A stretch of DNA of 64,000 nt, from assembly GCA_949317995.1 (NCBI GenBank), contig OX439045.1, forward strand, positions 43,853,693-43,917,692. Direction: 5' to 3'. A program made the position numbers and the translations under genes. This document shows positions 1-11,379 of this stretch, piece after piece. Each line of letters begins with the position of its first letter. The first letter of the stretch is position 1. The notes beneath the pieces are model-generated. The model saw only the letters and a list, made by a program, of their open reading frames with translations. It was not told the origin of the DNA and searched no databases. The DNA comes from Acholoe squamosa. Taxonomy: Eukaryota; Annelida; Polychaeta; Phyllodocida; Polynoidae.

Positions 1-2230
1 GGTTTCTCCATGACATTTTCCGCTGACCATTACACTACATTATTCATCCTGAATAAAGCTTGCACTTCCCGGACTGCCCGCCATTTTTACCAGGTGGAGT
101 ACCAGATATTCCATCCCTGCCGCATGGTGATGCTGTAGAACATGCTACTTATTACCTACAGGTATATACCTAAATCACACTCTCTTACATTTAATGTCAG
201 ACATAGATGCCATTTTGGTGTTTCTCAATAATTTGTGCACCGACTCGCCCATGGCATTTTCCTCAAAATTGTATGATTATCTCTGACTTAAACATAGCCA
301 AGCATCATGCAAGCTGGCTGCCCATCTAGCATGTAGATGTGGGGTCTGTCTTGATAAACATGACAAGATGTATTGTTATCTGATAAAATGGATAAATGCT
401 AGGTTTGGCCCGTTAGTTACGTCAGGCATATGGCTAGATGGCCTCTGAAACTCTATATGCCATAGGTAGCACTTGATAATGAAAAGAATGCATATATAGT
501 TGCTAATATTTAGCGGATAGAGATACACAGAAGCAGAGGTCCCTTTGAGAACTAAAATATCAAATATAAATGGCACTTACATGCTAGGATACTACAGAAG
601 ATTTCACATTGAATTGTCTAAATTATTTAAAATGACACTCTGTATAACGGAGAAAAGAATCAACAGATGAGGCCTCTGATATTCCCAAAAATTCTACTCC
701 TCGAACACTTATCATATACATTGTATTCAATATTCCTTTGGTATACTAGGATCTGTACTATATACTGCCCTACTGCATACAGACATTAGTAAGCAGGTGG
801 GCCTTGGGTCAGTATAGCCGCACAACACTGCACACATTGTTTCCATTAGCATACTTACGTAGTGAACTGCATAGAGATGGTTTATCTACAGCTTTTACCT
901 GACCCAGCCCACCAGCCTTACAGTTATAATTATATCATATTTTATATATACATGACAGAGGGAGCCGGGGGCGCTGGTGTAGAGGCGATAGAGCCACACC
1001 ACTGCCTTCCCACTTATGATAAGAGACAGAATAGTAGCATAAGCTCGCGCAGGTGCTTCTTGTTGGATGTCAAATGCTCAAATTCCTTGGGAAGTATTCA
1101 TCAGATTCAAAACAATATGCAGGATTTTACAGCTACACAATGTTTACAAAATAATTTAATGACATAATTTGATAAAGACAGTTATATACACTGATATCGA
1201 TGCTATAATTAAAATGCAACTAATGTACGGGACTATAGGAACTAATGATTGTGACTGACTTCAGATACATGGCCTCTTCCCTCAGACCTTGCGATTGTAG
1301 AAACAAGGAACTAGGTCCAACCACCCACCTCCCCCTGTCCATACATTTAATCCCATTCTAAAGGATGACAGCCCGAGAATATTCTCGGTAAGCTACCTGT
1401 CACTTTACTGTCATTATTTCAATACAGGACTACTTCTGTTATATGTCAGAAAGTCAATAATGTAAAATAAATGAGATAGAGATGGGAGACACAAAAAAAA
1501 GTGCCGAGAGAGCCCATCACCAGTGAGAACATACCACTTTTGTTCTTAGAAAGATGTCTTTTTTTTTCTTTCATACTTTTCTTTGTACCTCGACTTCTTG
1601 AAGACGTAAGGAAATCCATTCCAAAGGATAGATATTCCAAGACACAACCGAGAAAAGAGGGTCAGAGAGTACGTTGACAAGACGCATTTTAAGAAAGGTG
1701 TTTAGCTATTCTTTCTAATTTACTTTTGAAATGACAGGATGAAGATATTTGCTTTGAACATTTCAGATGCTGTTCTGCAATAGTAAATCTAATCTGGACT
1801 TATCTGATTAGCTGACGTCTAGGGAACATGATTGCCTTGTCTTCTGTCTCGAGCAGGCCAATTATTGAAGATATAGATGAATAAAGCACACAGATGGAGG
1901 CAGATGGGAAAAGGCTAATACAAAATTCAGAGTCTGTCATACTCTACCAGGCTTCTATATGGAAATTATGCGTATAGACATGGACACGTATAACATATTG
2001 AAGAACTTGTTCTTCCTAGAACCCACATATTCACATAGAATCTAGCCAGCTGCCAACAGGCATGTCTTCCATCATAATTGCATTCTTCCTTCATAATTGC
2101 TTATTCATATAGAGGGACATTGGGTTAATTTGGAGGACATTCCAGAAGGGGGGTGCGACGGTAACACCAAAAGATAAATACAATATATACCATATTAAAA
2201 TATTATTCCAGATCTTGCAATTGGACCTTT
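1..2230. other. gene-free AT-rich DNA
   Basis: No ORF here has a recognisable domain, and no exon-like segment with plausible splice borders was seen. The stretch is AT-rich with short homopolymers. I see no TIR pair or tRNA-like sequence in it. It is most simply intergenic sequence. Confidence 0.5.
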
Positions 2231-2454
2231 GATACACCCTAAAAAAATGTCATTGAAAAATGAAGGATCTCTCGTCCCAAAGTTGCCTGAGATTCTTCAT
2301 TATTTTCTCACATCGTTTTCACAGAGATTACTTGTACCACCACACTGCCACCTGGAGATTATACACTGGCTCCCTGTCGTGTAATCATGGTGGTTCATTG
2401 TTCGGTTTTTACAAGGATCCGTTGTATATCCAACAGTTATTTCTTACAGTGTAC
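2231..2454. mobile_element. possible short TIR element (MITE-like)
   Basis: The left end reads TACACCCTAAAAAAAT and the right end, read on the opposite strand, reads TACACTGTAAGAAAT. Both are imperfect versions of the TACAC..TAA end seen on the larger elements of this window, and the right end matches the left end of the element at 47585 over 15 bases. It has no coding capacity. The pairing of these two ends is inferred and may be accidental. Confidence 0.35.
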
Positions 2455-3564
2455 CTGATGAGTATCATGATGAATCAGTCTACAAGCCCTGAGGTAATGA
2501 TATTTTCTTAGAAATTCAAAGTGCTAATACATATCTACACAGAGAAAATATTGATACTCACCGTGAGTCTGATGTTAGCCTCAGGCAAATGTCGCCAAAA
2601 TGAGTATATTTTGATACTCAGGGTGAGCCTAGGGTTTAGGCATACTCCAGCAATACCTGGCACTCTACTCTAGATTGTTTATGGCCTAGCTGTACCCTCT
2701 CTACTGCCCTACTCTCACAGTGCAGGAGTCTCTTTAGAGACAGGCTCAGGGTCAACTGGAGTAACATAATAGAAGAGAATAGGACATTGCCTAAGTATCT
2801 CTATGAAGAGGGTCAGGCAATGCTGGATCCTACCTGAACAGGCTCCAACATTGCAGGAGTCTGTCTTGCCAATGGTGTAATGCACTGCCAGAGTATCCCA
2901 ATACATAGGATCACACTTTGCTGGATTCTACCTTCAGAGTGAGTCCAGCAACACAACCCAGTGGGCACAACTCCACTTAATGAGTTACTAATCAGCACTG
3001 CATTTAGGGCTTACAGACAGTCTAAATAATAATGGTTATGTAGCCCTGCATTTGTAGCCCTTATTGAACTACTAAGCTGTAGGGTGTATTAAGCCCAACA
3101 CATAAGTGGTTTATCAAACACTATAAAGAAATATAGAAATTAAGGTCACCATATGACAAAAGCCCATTATTTCATACACACAAGGATTTCAGATGGTCGA
3201 ACATTCAACTTCCTAAGGCAGTCTAATTAATCGATGAATAGTTTGTGCATTCCTGGTTTCAGTGTCCTTATTGCTCCTTGGTGGGATTTGAAACGGGTAC
3301 CTCCTTATTGTGACTCCTTTGTGCTCCTATCTGTGCTAGCGGGGCAGGTGTTGAAAGTGGCACTATCAATATGATATTTCAACCATAGACCTACTACAGT
3401 GAGATGTCATTGGTCATATGAGGCCCAGTAGACTAAAAGGAAACACAGACTGGAGTGACCATAGTAAGGAAAAATGCCCATAGTAAGGTAACTGTCCACA
3501 ATGTCCTCAGTATGTATGGCACAGTCCTACTTATATGCCTATTGCAAGCTGGCTCACCAGTTGT

Positions 3565-3633
3565 AGAGGTGGCACAGCGGTAGGATTCCCGCTTTGCATG
3601 TGAGGGGTCTCAGGTTCAAGTCTTGATGGTGCT
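3565..3633 (+). repeat. tRNA-Ala(UGC)-like sequence, SINE head or tRNA pseudogene
   Basis: A pol III A-box-like TGGCACAGCGGTAGG and a B-box-like AGGTTCAAGTC lie at tRNA spacing. Between them GCTTTGCATG matches the anticodon arm of tRNA-Ala(UGC). The arms pair imperfectly and no clean 7-bp acceptor stem can be drawn, so a working tRNA is unlikely. A T-rich tract follows. It lies inside the TIR element 2536-4652. Confidence 0.5.
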
Positions 3634-3845
3634 GAGAACCATTTTTCATTTTTTTCAGTTTAATAGGAAACATCTCATCTATTGCAGTGTATTTTTCTAA
3701 GACCTAACTTTGTAACTAATTGAAATAGATGCTTGCTTGAAAACTGACAAAATCTTCAACATCTGCCAAATTAGAAAAAAGCAAGAAAATAAATTGTTTG
3801 CATAACAAAAAATTTCGGGTTGAAAACTTGCAGCTTTTGAAGAGC

Positions 3846-3916
3846 ATCCCTGGGCTGGAATCGAACTCAGGACCTTCTCATATGAAGGTAAACATGTTAC
3901 CAGTACACCATCTTGA
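3846..3916 (-). repeat. tRNA-like sequence, probable SINE head or tRNA pseudogene
   Basis: On the minus strand an A-box-like segment (GATGGTGTACTGGTAACA) is followed at tRNA spacing by a strong B box (GAGTTCGATTCC). The middle stem CCTTC...GAAGG encloses only six bases instead of seven, so the sequence is decayed. It is the second of three tRNA-like sequences within 800 bp. Confidence 0.5.
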
Positions 3917-4296
3917 CTGTGCTGAAAGATCTCCACTTGAAATCTCATATGATCTGCTCCCTCTGTGTGTTGAAAGCTGGTATTCTACTTTTTTCCAAGC
4001 CCCAAAACATTAGAAATATGCCTAGGACCATATGTCACTTTTACATTTACTGAAAGATATGATCATACTCTAAATGTTTTAGTGATTAATTCCTATTATA
4101 TTCCTATATAGATAAGATTATATTCTTAGATATCATGGTTACAAGGACTAGAGGATAATAGAAATGATATTGAGTATGTGCAAGAACGGGTGAGGGGGGG
4201 GAACAATTTCTCACAAACCCATTATGAATGCATATTCATGCACATATTCATGCTCACATTGTAAGATTGACTTACAGAGATTGACTTTACAAAAAT

Positions 4297-4366
4297 TCTC
4301 AATGGGGCTTGAACTTACAACCTTCAGATGAAGAGTTCAGTGCCATATCAACTGAGCTAATGAGGC
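4297..4366 (-). repeat. tRNA-Lys(CUU)-like sequence, probable SINE head or tRNA pseudogene
   Basis: The minus strand reads TTAGCTCAGTTGATA (A box) and GTAAGTTCAAGCCCC (B box). The segment GAACTCTTCATCTGAAGG resembles the tRNA-Lys(CUU) anticodon arm. The overall order and spacing are those of a tRNA, but several stems are mismatched, so a functional gene is unlikely. It lies just inside the right word array of the surrounding TIR element. Confidence 0.55.
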
Positions 4367-4652
4367 ACATGGTGTGGTTGGTGCTAGGATATGATATAAT
4401 CTCAGACATCAGTGTAGGTGCTAGACCCCTGCTTTGCTGGAGTATTCATTTATATTCAGACTGAGTATGGCACCATGCCTGAGCCTTGTGCCATACTCAT
4501 GCTGATCCTTTTTCCCAATGTGTGGCATTGAAGCAGGCTCAGCATGAGTATGGCATGTCAGGGGAGAGCCTCTAGCAGAGGCTCTCATGATACTCAGGCA
4601 GCGCCAGAGACTAGGTGAAACTCAGGCTGATGCTCTTTTTTCCGTCAGTGTA

Positions 4653-7414
4653 TGTCTCCTATGTATGACACATAACAGAGCTATACATGAAAGCACACAT
4701 ATCTCCATGACTGAAAGGTCAAAAGGCCCTATAAATGTGAGAATCATATCTGATATCTGATAATGAGTTGAGTTTGAAAGTATTTGTGACATGTACTGGG
4801 AATCTTAATGCACCCTGCACTAAGGGCCCTTTTCCTAGATCCTGTCACATTTATTGGCGGAAAGCATCATATATGTAAGCTTTCCAGGTCAGCCAAGTAA
4901 CAAATATATACAAGTAGAGAGATGGTATGTCCAAGCAAGGGAAAACATAATTTATATATAGTATCAATCGGCAGTGAATTGATAGGGTTCGGTTATGTAG
5001 TCTAGACAATCTATCTAAATTTCATATAACAGATTTGGACATGGCACAATTAATGTGCATATTTATTAGATTAGCCAGGACATATATCAAATGGAGCGTT
5101 GACATTAGGGCACTAATGAGTTCTGTAATGCATAAGCTCAATAGATGCTAGGAAATTGCCCCTTCCAATCAATGCAGTCATTTTCCTCTTTCTGGTGCAA
5201 GGCAACAATCATGAGGTAGCAAGAGGTCAGGTGTTGCAGGCCATGTTGTGCAGTAAAAACATATAACTACTTATTTCATCATTGGGGGTATTCGCTCTGA
5301 GGCATTTTCTAGATATTGAAATCCAAGAATGGGGTCACCACCCATTTTAAATCTAATTCCAGGCATTCGTGATACTATTTTAGCCTGTTGTCAGTCACAT
5401 CTGTCAGTCGGCCAAAAACGTCGGGAAAATCAACCTGAATGTTAGAAGGGGTATCGTGTGCCCCTCAGGGGCACAAAAAAGAAAGTTCTCATCTCTGGCA
5501 ACTTGATACTCTGACTCGAATAGTAGCTTCCCCTTTTTTACCACTAAGGTGGGGTATTTAGAGCCCTCTAAGAGTTAGCAGGCTAGGGTGCCTGGCTCCT
5601 TCTCAAGAGCAAGAAATATTGAAAATGAAATATAATGCCCCTGTGTGCATCCTTCTATATTGGAGGTTTGCTGTAATACTATAGGACTGACAAAATAATT
5701 GAAATTCTGTGGATTTTCATTGCAATCTCTAGGACAGCTTATGTCTTTGTTAACATTTTAATGTTAATATAGAAGGTGAAGATTCTAAAAGAAATCAAAT
5801 TTTAACTGCATGGACATCACTGTAAGAATTGACAACTAAAATTAACTCAATTTTATTGAATTCAAGATCAGTGATTATGTGGAGAAAGTTCACACACCTT
5901 TGAGCTAGCAAAGCACCAACATCAAATGAAATTTTTACATTAAATTTTGTCCTGGCTAGATATCAAAATACACATTTAATATGTAGCAGTTATCTAGCAC
6001 TGGACCACTATAAAATTATATCTATCAGTCCGGGGTCTGCTCAATCCAAGGGCCCAGGCTGGATCCCCTCCAGTTGCAGCAGGGGATTTGTGTTTAGCTT
6101 CTCAATGAATATGGTCATGGTGTTTATTCCACCTGGGGTACCACGGGAACTGCCTCACTGTAAGCAACGCAGGGTGGTCTAGGCCAGGCTAAGAGATGTC
6201 AAGATAAGATAAGAGAGATAAGCAGGCTAAGATGACAGCAGAGAATCTAGAGCAGAACTTGCTTTTGTATCAAGAAGATTTGCATTCATCAATAGTATGT
6301 GATGTGGGCTGCTCTGCCAAAAGGAACCGTGATACATGGCACTGAAGTACAGTCATTTAGCTACATCTCGATAGATGTGCCATATCACGTTCATAGCCGA
6401 TATGTATTTGGCTTTAGGCATTGCGATTTTGTAGCAGTAATCATTACATGGGTATGAACTTTATTAATTTTCACCTTAATCATATCTATACCACACCCTT
6501 TGACCTGATCTTTTATTCCTAACGGGGCAATTGCATAAATTGATGTATGTGTCGTGGGATACAGAAATGGAACGCACAACAAGACAGTATTGCAAAATGA
6601 TTTCACCTCTTTGAAAATTGTAATCAATCTTCATGGGATGATTGATATGGTTTCACATTTCATCCACGTGAAAAATGCAATTGTTAGAAGTGTATTGCAA
6701 TGAGAACGATGATGCCAGATTTGAATAGTAATTTCTTTCTGAATTCAATTCATGAAGTAGAACTGCCTTTGTCACTTTGGCGAAGCAATTGGAATTACGA
6801 AGTAGAGTTTAATAAACTATAATTTCACTAGTACAGAGTAATCGATCTTTGCTGTTGAGCTAACAACTGTTTATGTTAAAACTCATGAATAAAAAGGAAA
6901 GTCAACGTGCATAAATTCAGTCTAGAATCTGCCTTTAGATATGGAAAAGGAGGAGCATAAAACAAAAGTATCACAAAGAGGACACTACCACTGCACTAAT
7001 TAATGAAGCTGTATAATAACAGGTATGAGTCAGTATTACCCTTGGATTGTCTGATAATCTTATCATAGACCATAATATTCAATTTAAGAAACTTAATACT
7101 GCTAAATGGCACATGGATGTCAAGCGCACCTGTTACCAGTTAATAAAAAGAAGGAGAGAATCAATTTACGTCTGTTGTTACACTTCTAATTCGCTTACTG
7201 TATCCCAACTGTGTCGTCCCATGAATACATATCTTATATCTGTTCCTCAAGTACATCATTTTAAGATAGCCTGAATCGATATCACTATCTACTTTTAATA
7301 CTCAGTAGTTTATCTATTCATTTTCTTTTTGAATATGAAGCTCATCAAAGTTAACTTTTCATACGTAATATTTTTGCATTTGCTGATTGTCGTGTATGGA
7401 GTGCGTGTGAATCA
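4653..7414. other. gene-free DNA
   Basis: Only short ORFs without domain-like sequence occur here. I saw no splice-bounded exon, no tRNA-like sequence and no convincing inverted-repeat pair. Confidence 0.45.
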
Positions 7415-8732
7415 TACACTGTAAGAAGTAGGCAGGGTTAGTTTACAGCGAAATCCCCTGGCAACTTTGGTTCCAGTACCCTTTGCTGTAAATCTACAGG
7501 AGGTGAGTCAATGTAATTTTACAGCACAATCCATAATAATCAACATTGATCTTCAGAAACATGCTGTAAATTAACAGCAATATATGTTGTACAATTACAA
7601 AAAAAGGTTTTGTAATTAAACATCAATATTTTTAAAATGAACAACAAAATTTGCTGTAAATGAACAGTAAAATGTAGTGTACATTTACAGAAACCTTTGC
7701 AGGCAACTGAGGTTCCGGCAACTATGGCTGTAAATTTACAGAAAATGGAAGTGTAGATTTACAGCAAGAGGTGTATTAAGGTTCAATGATGTTTACATGA
7801 AGCATCAATGTCATATCCCATGTTATACCATGCAAGAATAAAGTTACAATAGTCTACTGATAGATGTTATCTCTCCGAGCTCCAGTGTCAGCCTGTCTGC
7901 TCTTATTGACACTATGCACACTATTGAGAGTAAGTGAAGTAGAGAACCATATCACCCAAACCATTTTGTGGTCATTCAGTTGTAGCACTGATTTAACCTA
8001 AAGGCAGGTAGGCCTATGTTACCTTCAATCTCAGAGTCCAGACACTTCTTTTTAAGATTTAGACACAGCTATGGTGTCATTTGTGTATATTACTGTTGTT
8101 CCTAGTTTCATCTCAGATAACCTTGTATATTATCATTTGTGCACAATGCAAGATTGAACCTATTCAGGTTACTATTATATTACATTTCATTAAGCTCTGT
8201 CCGAGACAATATTGGATTTAGGTATGAATATACATACTGAACATAATTATGGTATACTGGTACCCACTAGTGGGAGAAAATGCAGGTAAGGCTATCTAGG
8301 TGAACCCTTGATAGGGCCATCATATGTACTCCATTTATGTGGCAGGGTGATTGCTTGGCCTAGGGCATATTGATTGATTGATTGATTTGTGTTTTACAGC
8401 ACTTTAGCGGCACTAAGTGGCTATCCCGTGCTTCACAGGTTGATAATTTAACAGAGGAATGTGTCAGTGCCCGTGCATATGTGCACCACACACATCCTGA
8501 GGGGATAGGAAAGAGGAGATATAGACCCTTTTAAGTGGGCTAGGGAAGCCCGTGGCCTAGGGCATAGGTATAAGTAAGAGTAATTATACAGCTCAACTTA
8601 TGGTACATAGGTATATACAGCTGCAAAGCTGTGGTTGTACAGTAAGGCTCACTGTATTTGTGAATACTGCAGTTTCTCCTGTGAATTTACAGAGCATGTT
8701 CCTGTTTGAAAACACAAACTCCTTACAGTGTA
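7415..8732. mobile_element. TIR element with CTGTAAAT/ACAG word array
   Basis: The ends are TACACTGTAAGAAGT on the left and, inverted, TACACTGTAAGGAGT on the right: one mismatch in 15 bases. The terminal TA at each side could be a TA target duplication or part of the TIR. Between about 7440 and 7765, and again around 8580-8700, the word CTGTAAAT / TTTACAG recurs in both orientations. There is no transposase-like ORF, so the element is non-autonomous. It was itself invaded by a retroposon at 8370-8552. Confidence 0.65.
8370..8552 (-). mobile_element. SINE or 5'-truncated LINE insertion with perfect target-site duplication
   Basis: A 183-bp insert is flanked by a perfect 14-bp direct repeat, TGGCCTAGGGCATA, at 8356-8369 and 8553-8566. 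On the minus strand it ends in a (TCAA)n tail, seen as TTGATTGATTGATTGA at its low-coordinate end. A tail of short tandem repeats plus a 14-bp duplication is the hallmark of target-primed reverse transcription. The body (on minus, ..GTGCCGCTAAAGTGCTGTAAAACAC.. before the tail) has no clear A/B boxes, so it could be a SINE lacking a visible head or a LINE 3' fragment. Confidence 0.8.
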
Positions 8733-9668
8733 GAATGTCGGCCAAAGAGCTTGAGGAATGTTCTCAAACATATGATAGCTCGATTCCTAGTCAATAAACC
8801 TAACTACATCTAGCTAAAACATGCTAGAGTATGGATTTGATATCGTAGGTACAGCCAAGGCAAGGAAATCCAAAATGCAGTCGTATATAAAACCTTTCGT
8901 CCAAAATTCAGTACATCATAGTTGTAAATTAACAAAAGCTGGCACCTGGAGCTGGAAAGGTTAGATCATGACCTTGGTGCTAAGTGGATTGGATTGGTTA
9001 AGTTCCATTTCCTTAGTTGAAAAGTGAAGGCCAGTCTATTTTACCATCAACTGCAAATCATTTATGGCCCCCAAGGCCTATACTACTACGTTCATCATTA
9101 TCCTTTTACTACACATGAGAAGCAAGGTGTAAGGATCGACCCTTGGGCATTGGAGTGGATTACTTCCAATACTGACCCAGGGAGTTTTCCAAACCAACAT
9201 ACGCATATCTATCTAAAGAATTGACGATCGGGGAGGAGGAGGCTGGCAGATCAAGCGATGGGGCAGCTTAATAGGAACCCTTAACAGTACAAGGTGCTGA
9301 CCATCAGTAGCAGACACTGATACAATAATCGTGTTCGTTAGCTCCAGATCTGGGTTGATCCAAAGAGCCTGGATTTTGAAAGTACACTCTAAAAAAATAA
9401 GTGTTTAATCTACCAGAGATCCTCGTAAAATTGAACGGTAAATCACCATAACCGTGTTGCAGTGAAACAGTGTGGTTTCTACAATGAATCCCCAGATGGC
9501 AGTAGTGTAGGAGTAATACAAACTATTAGAGTCTGGGTATTACAATGCCTATTCAGTAGTCTGTTGACCTTGGCTGCAATGACCCTCGAACCTTTTGTCC
9601 CAATTAGTTTTATGCCAGAGGAAAGTTTTCTCAAATCTTTCACTAAATCGATACTTTGTCTCCACTTT
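8733..9668. other. gene-free DNA
   Basis: No gene is seen. At 9385 a lone TACACTCTAAAAAAATAA resembles the end of the TACAC..TAA elements, but I found no partner end nearby. Confidence 0.4.
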
Positions 9669-10397
9669 GTGACCATATATGAGCATGTGACCTACTTTCT
9701 CGAGCTCTGATTGGGTGAGAGATAATTTATGAAATTTATGCTATGATGTCATCACATGATGATCACGTGATCACAACAAAAAAGGAAAAAAAAAGCAAAC
9801 CGACCACGTGGTCAGTCACAGCAGAAAACATAAACAAAAACAAACCTAGTCTTGCCCAAGTCTGTAGTATAAGCAAATGGTAGCGTTTATTTTAACAAAC
9901 AGGGGTGGTGGGTAGGTAGGTAGGCAGGGGTAGGTAGGGTAGGGTAGTTAGGTTTATATAGGGTGTGCTCATGTTATACATGTGCGTGTGTGGCCTTTTC
10001 TACTTTAGCCTAGTTTACGTTTGGTTATTTATTTTTTGTTTATTAAGTTTACATATCGCCGTTTACAAAATGGATTAGAAAAAAGTGTTAACTTTTAGCA
10101 CCTACATCATAACATTCTCCCACCACAACGTAGGGTAAAGTAGGTAGGTAGGTAAAATAGGGTAGAGTAAGGTAGGGTAGGCTATGGGGTGGGCGGCACC
10201 CCTTACGTATTTTGGGGGAAAAGGCCACACACACGCACACCCTATGTATAAACCTAACAACCCTACCCTACCCTACCTACCCCTACCTACCTACCCCTAC
10301 CTATCATGTGATGACGTCATAGCATAAATTTGCATAAATTATCTCTCAACCAATCAGAGCTCGAGACAGTAGGTCACATGCCCATAATTATATGGTC
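9669..10397. repeat. large inverted repeat with TAGG tandem repeats
   Basis: The left arm (9669-9760) and right arm (10303-10397) are near-complementary over about 90 bp; both contain the TCGAGCTCTGATTGG segment and the ATTTATGCTATGA segment. A second complementary pair follows inward: 9905-10000 (GGTAGGTAGG.., GTGTGTGGCCTTTTC) and 10200-10302. The left half also carries an unmatched insert with the palindromes TGATCACGTGATCA (9760-9773) and GACCACGTGGTC. There is no coding capacity. This is most likely a foldback-type or TIR element. Confidence 0.6.
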
Positions 10398-10453
10398 ACT
10401 TCCGGTTTCAAAACTAGGTCACTTCCAGTTCGTAAGTAGGTCAAATTGATTTC

Positions 10454-11379
10454 AGTAGCTGACTCATTCTCACCAATGTGATGCAACTATGTTCGGGGAT
10501 GTTTCTGACCGAGGTTTCTGACCGAGGTTTCTGACCGGCAGTTACAGAGAGTTAATTTAGCCTCCAGTTTGAAATTGGTCACAGAAAGGTACTGTTTTTT
10601 CACTTCCCCCATGTTCTTTATGGTCCAGGGCACCCTTCCCTGTCCTTTTTGTTCCTTTCCAGACTCAGGAACAAACCGAGAAGAAAAATGTTCTTGACTT
10701 CCTCCTCTCCCAAAGGGGTTACTAACTGGGGAGGTTTCTGACCAGCAGTTATAAAAACATCTATTGATCTGTAGTTTGAATTCCATCACAGAAAGGCATA
10801 GTTTTTTCAGTCGACATAGGATTGATCTTATCCTGGCTCTATTTTAGATTGACAAATTTCTTGCCACCCCTTATATTTATGGCACAATTGGCCATCTCTT
10901 TTCTGGTCAGAGAGCTTCACATAATGAAGGTTTCTGACTGAGGTTTCTGACCAGGGTGGTTTCTGACCAAGGTTTCTGACTGGGGAGGTTCCTGACCAAG
11001 GTTTCTGACTGGGAAAAAAAGATATGGCCAATTGTGCCACAAATATGGGGTTGGCAAGAAATTTGTCAATCTAAAAGTCAGGATAGGATCAGAAACCCCC
11101 ATTAGGTCAGAGAACTTCTAGGAGAAGTGACTTCCCCTTAAAACAAAAAAGAGAGGGCAAATAAGTAAGGAAAAATAATAGGAAAAGAAAGATGTCCATC
11201 TAAGGAAATGGGAGGGGAGGCTGAAGATCAAGATAAGTTGCACACTAGCACTGTATTCTTCATCAAGACATCGATCAGAAACCTACCCGGTCAGAAACCT
11301 CCCCAGTCAGAAACCTTCATTATGTGAAGCTTTCTGAACGTAGTTGCATCACATTGGTGCGAATGAGTCAGCTGTTACT
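10454..11379. mobile_element. TIR element with GGTTTCTGACC word arrays and nested inverted repeats
   Basis: Left-end sequence AGTAGCTGACTCATTC, followed by CACCAATGTGATGCAACTA, recurs inverted at 11338-11379 (AGTAACAGCTGACTCATTC and CACCAATGTGATGCAACTA). The word GGTTTCTGACC/T is repeated tandemly at 10501-10540, 10730-10745, 10928-11012 and, inverted, at 11274-11320. A further inverted pair lies inside, about 10818-10905 with 11018-11095 (GGCACAATTGGCC.. / ATTGACAAATTTCTTGCC). The ORFs across it are by-products of the repeated word. Confidence 0.6.

Larger units (their letters stand above)
2536..4652. mobile_element. non-autonomous TIR element with inverted GATACTCA word arrays
   Basis: The left end TACACAGAGAAAATA is identical over 15 bases to the left end of the element at 45215. 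The right end, read inverted, is TACACTGACGGAAAA. Next to both ends a short word (GATACTCA / TGAGTATG, often with TGAG or CTCA three to four bases away) recurs in both orientations: about 2552-2690 on the left and about 4440-4640 on the right. The interior has no transposase-like ORF but carries three tRNA-like sequences, so it is probably a composite of nested insertions. The TIR pairing is imperfect, hence moderate confidence. Confidence 0.5.

Noticed and set aside
3565-4366. Functional tRNA genes
   Set aside because: The A and B boxes are present, but acceptor stems and anticodon stems pair poorly; SINE heads or pseudogenes fit better.
9385-9402. A further TACAC..TAA element starting at 9385
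   Set aside because: No matching inverted end was found within a few kilobases.
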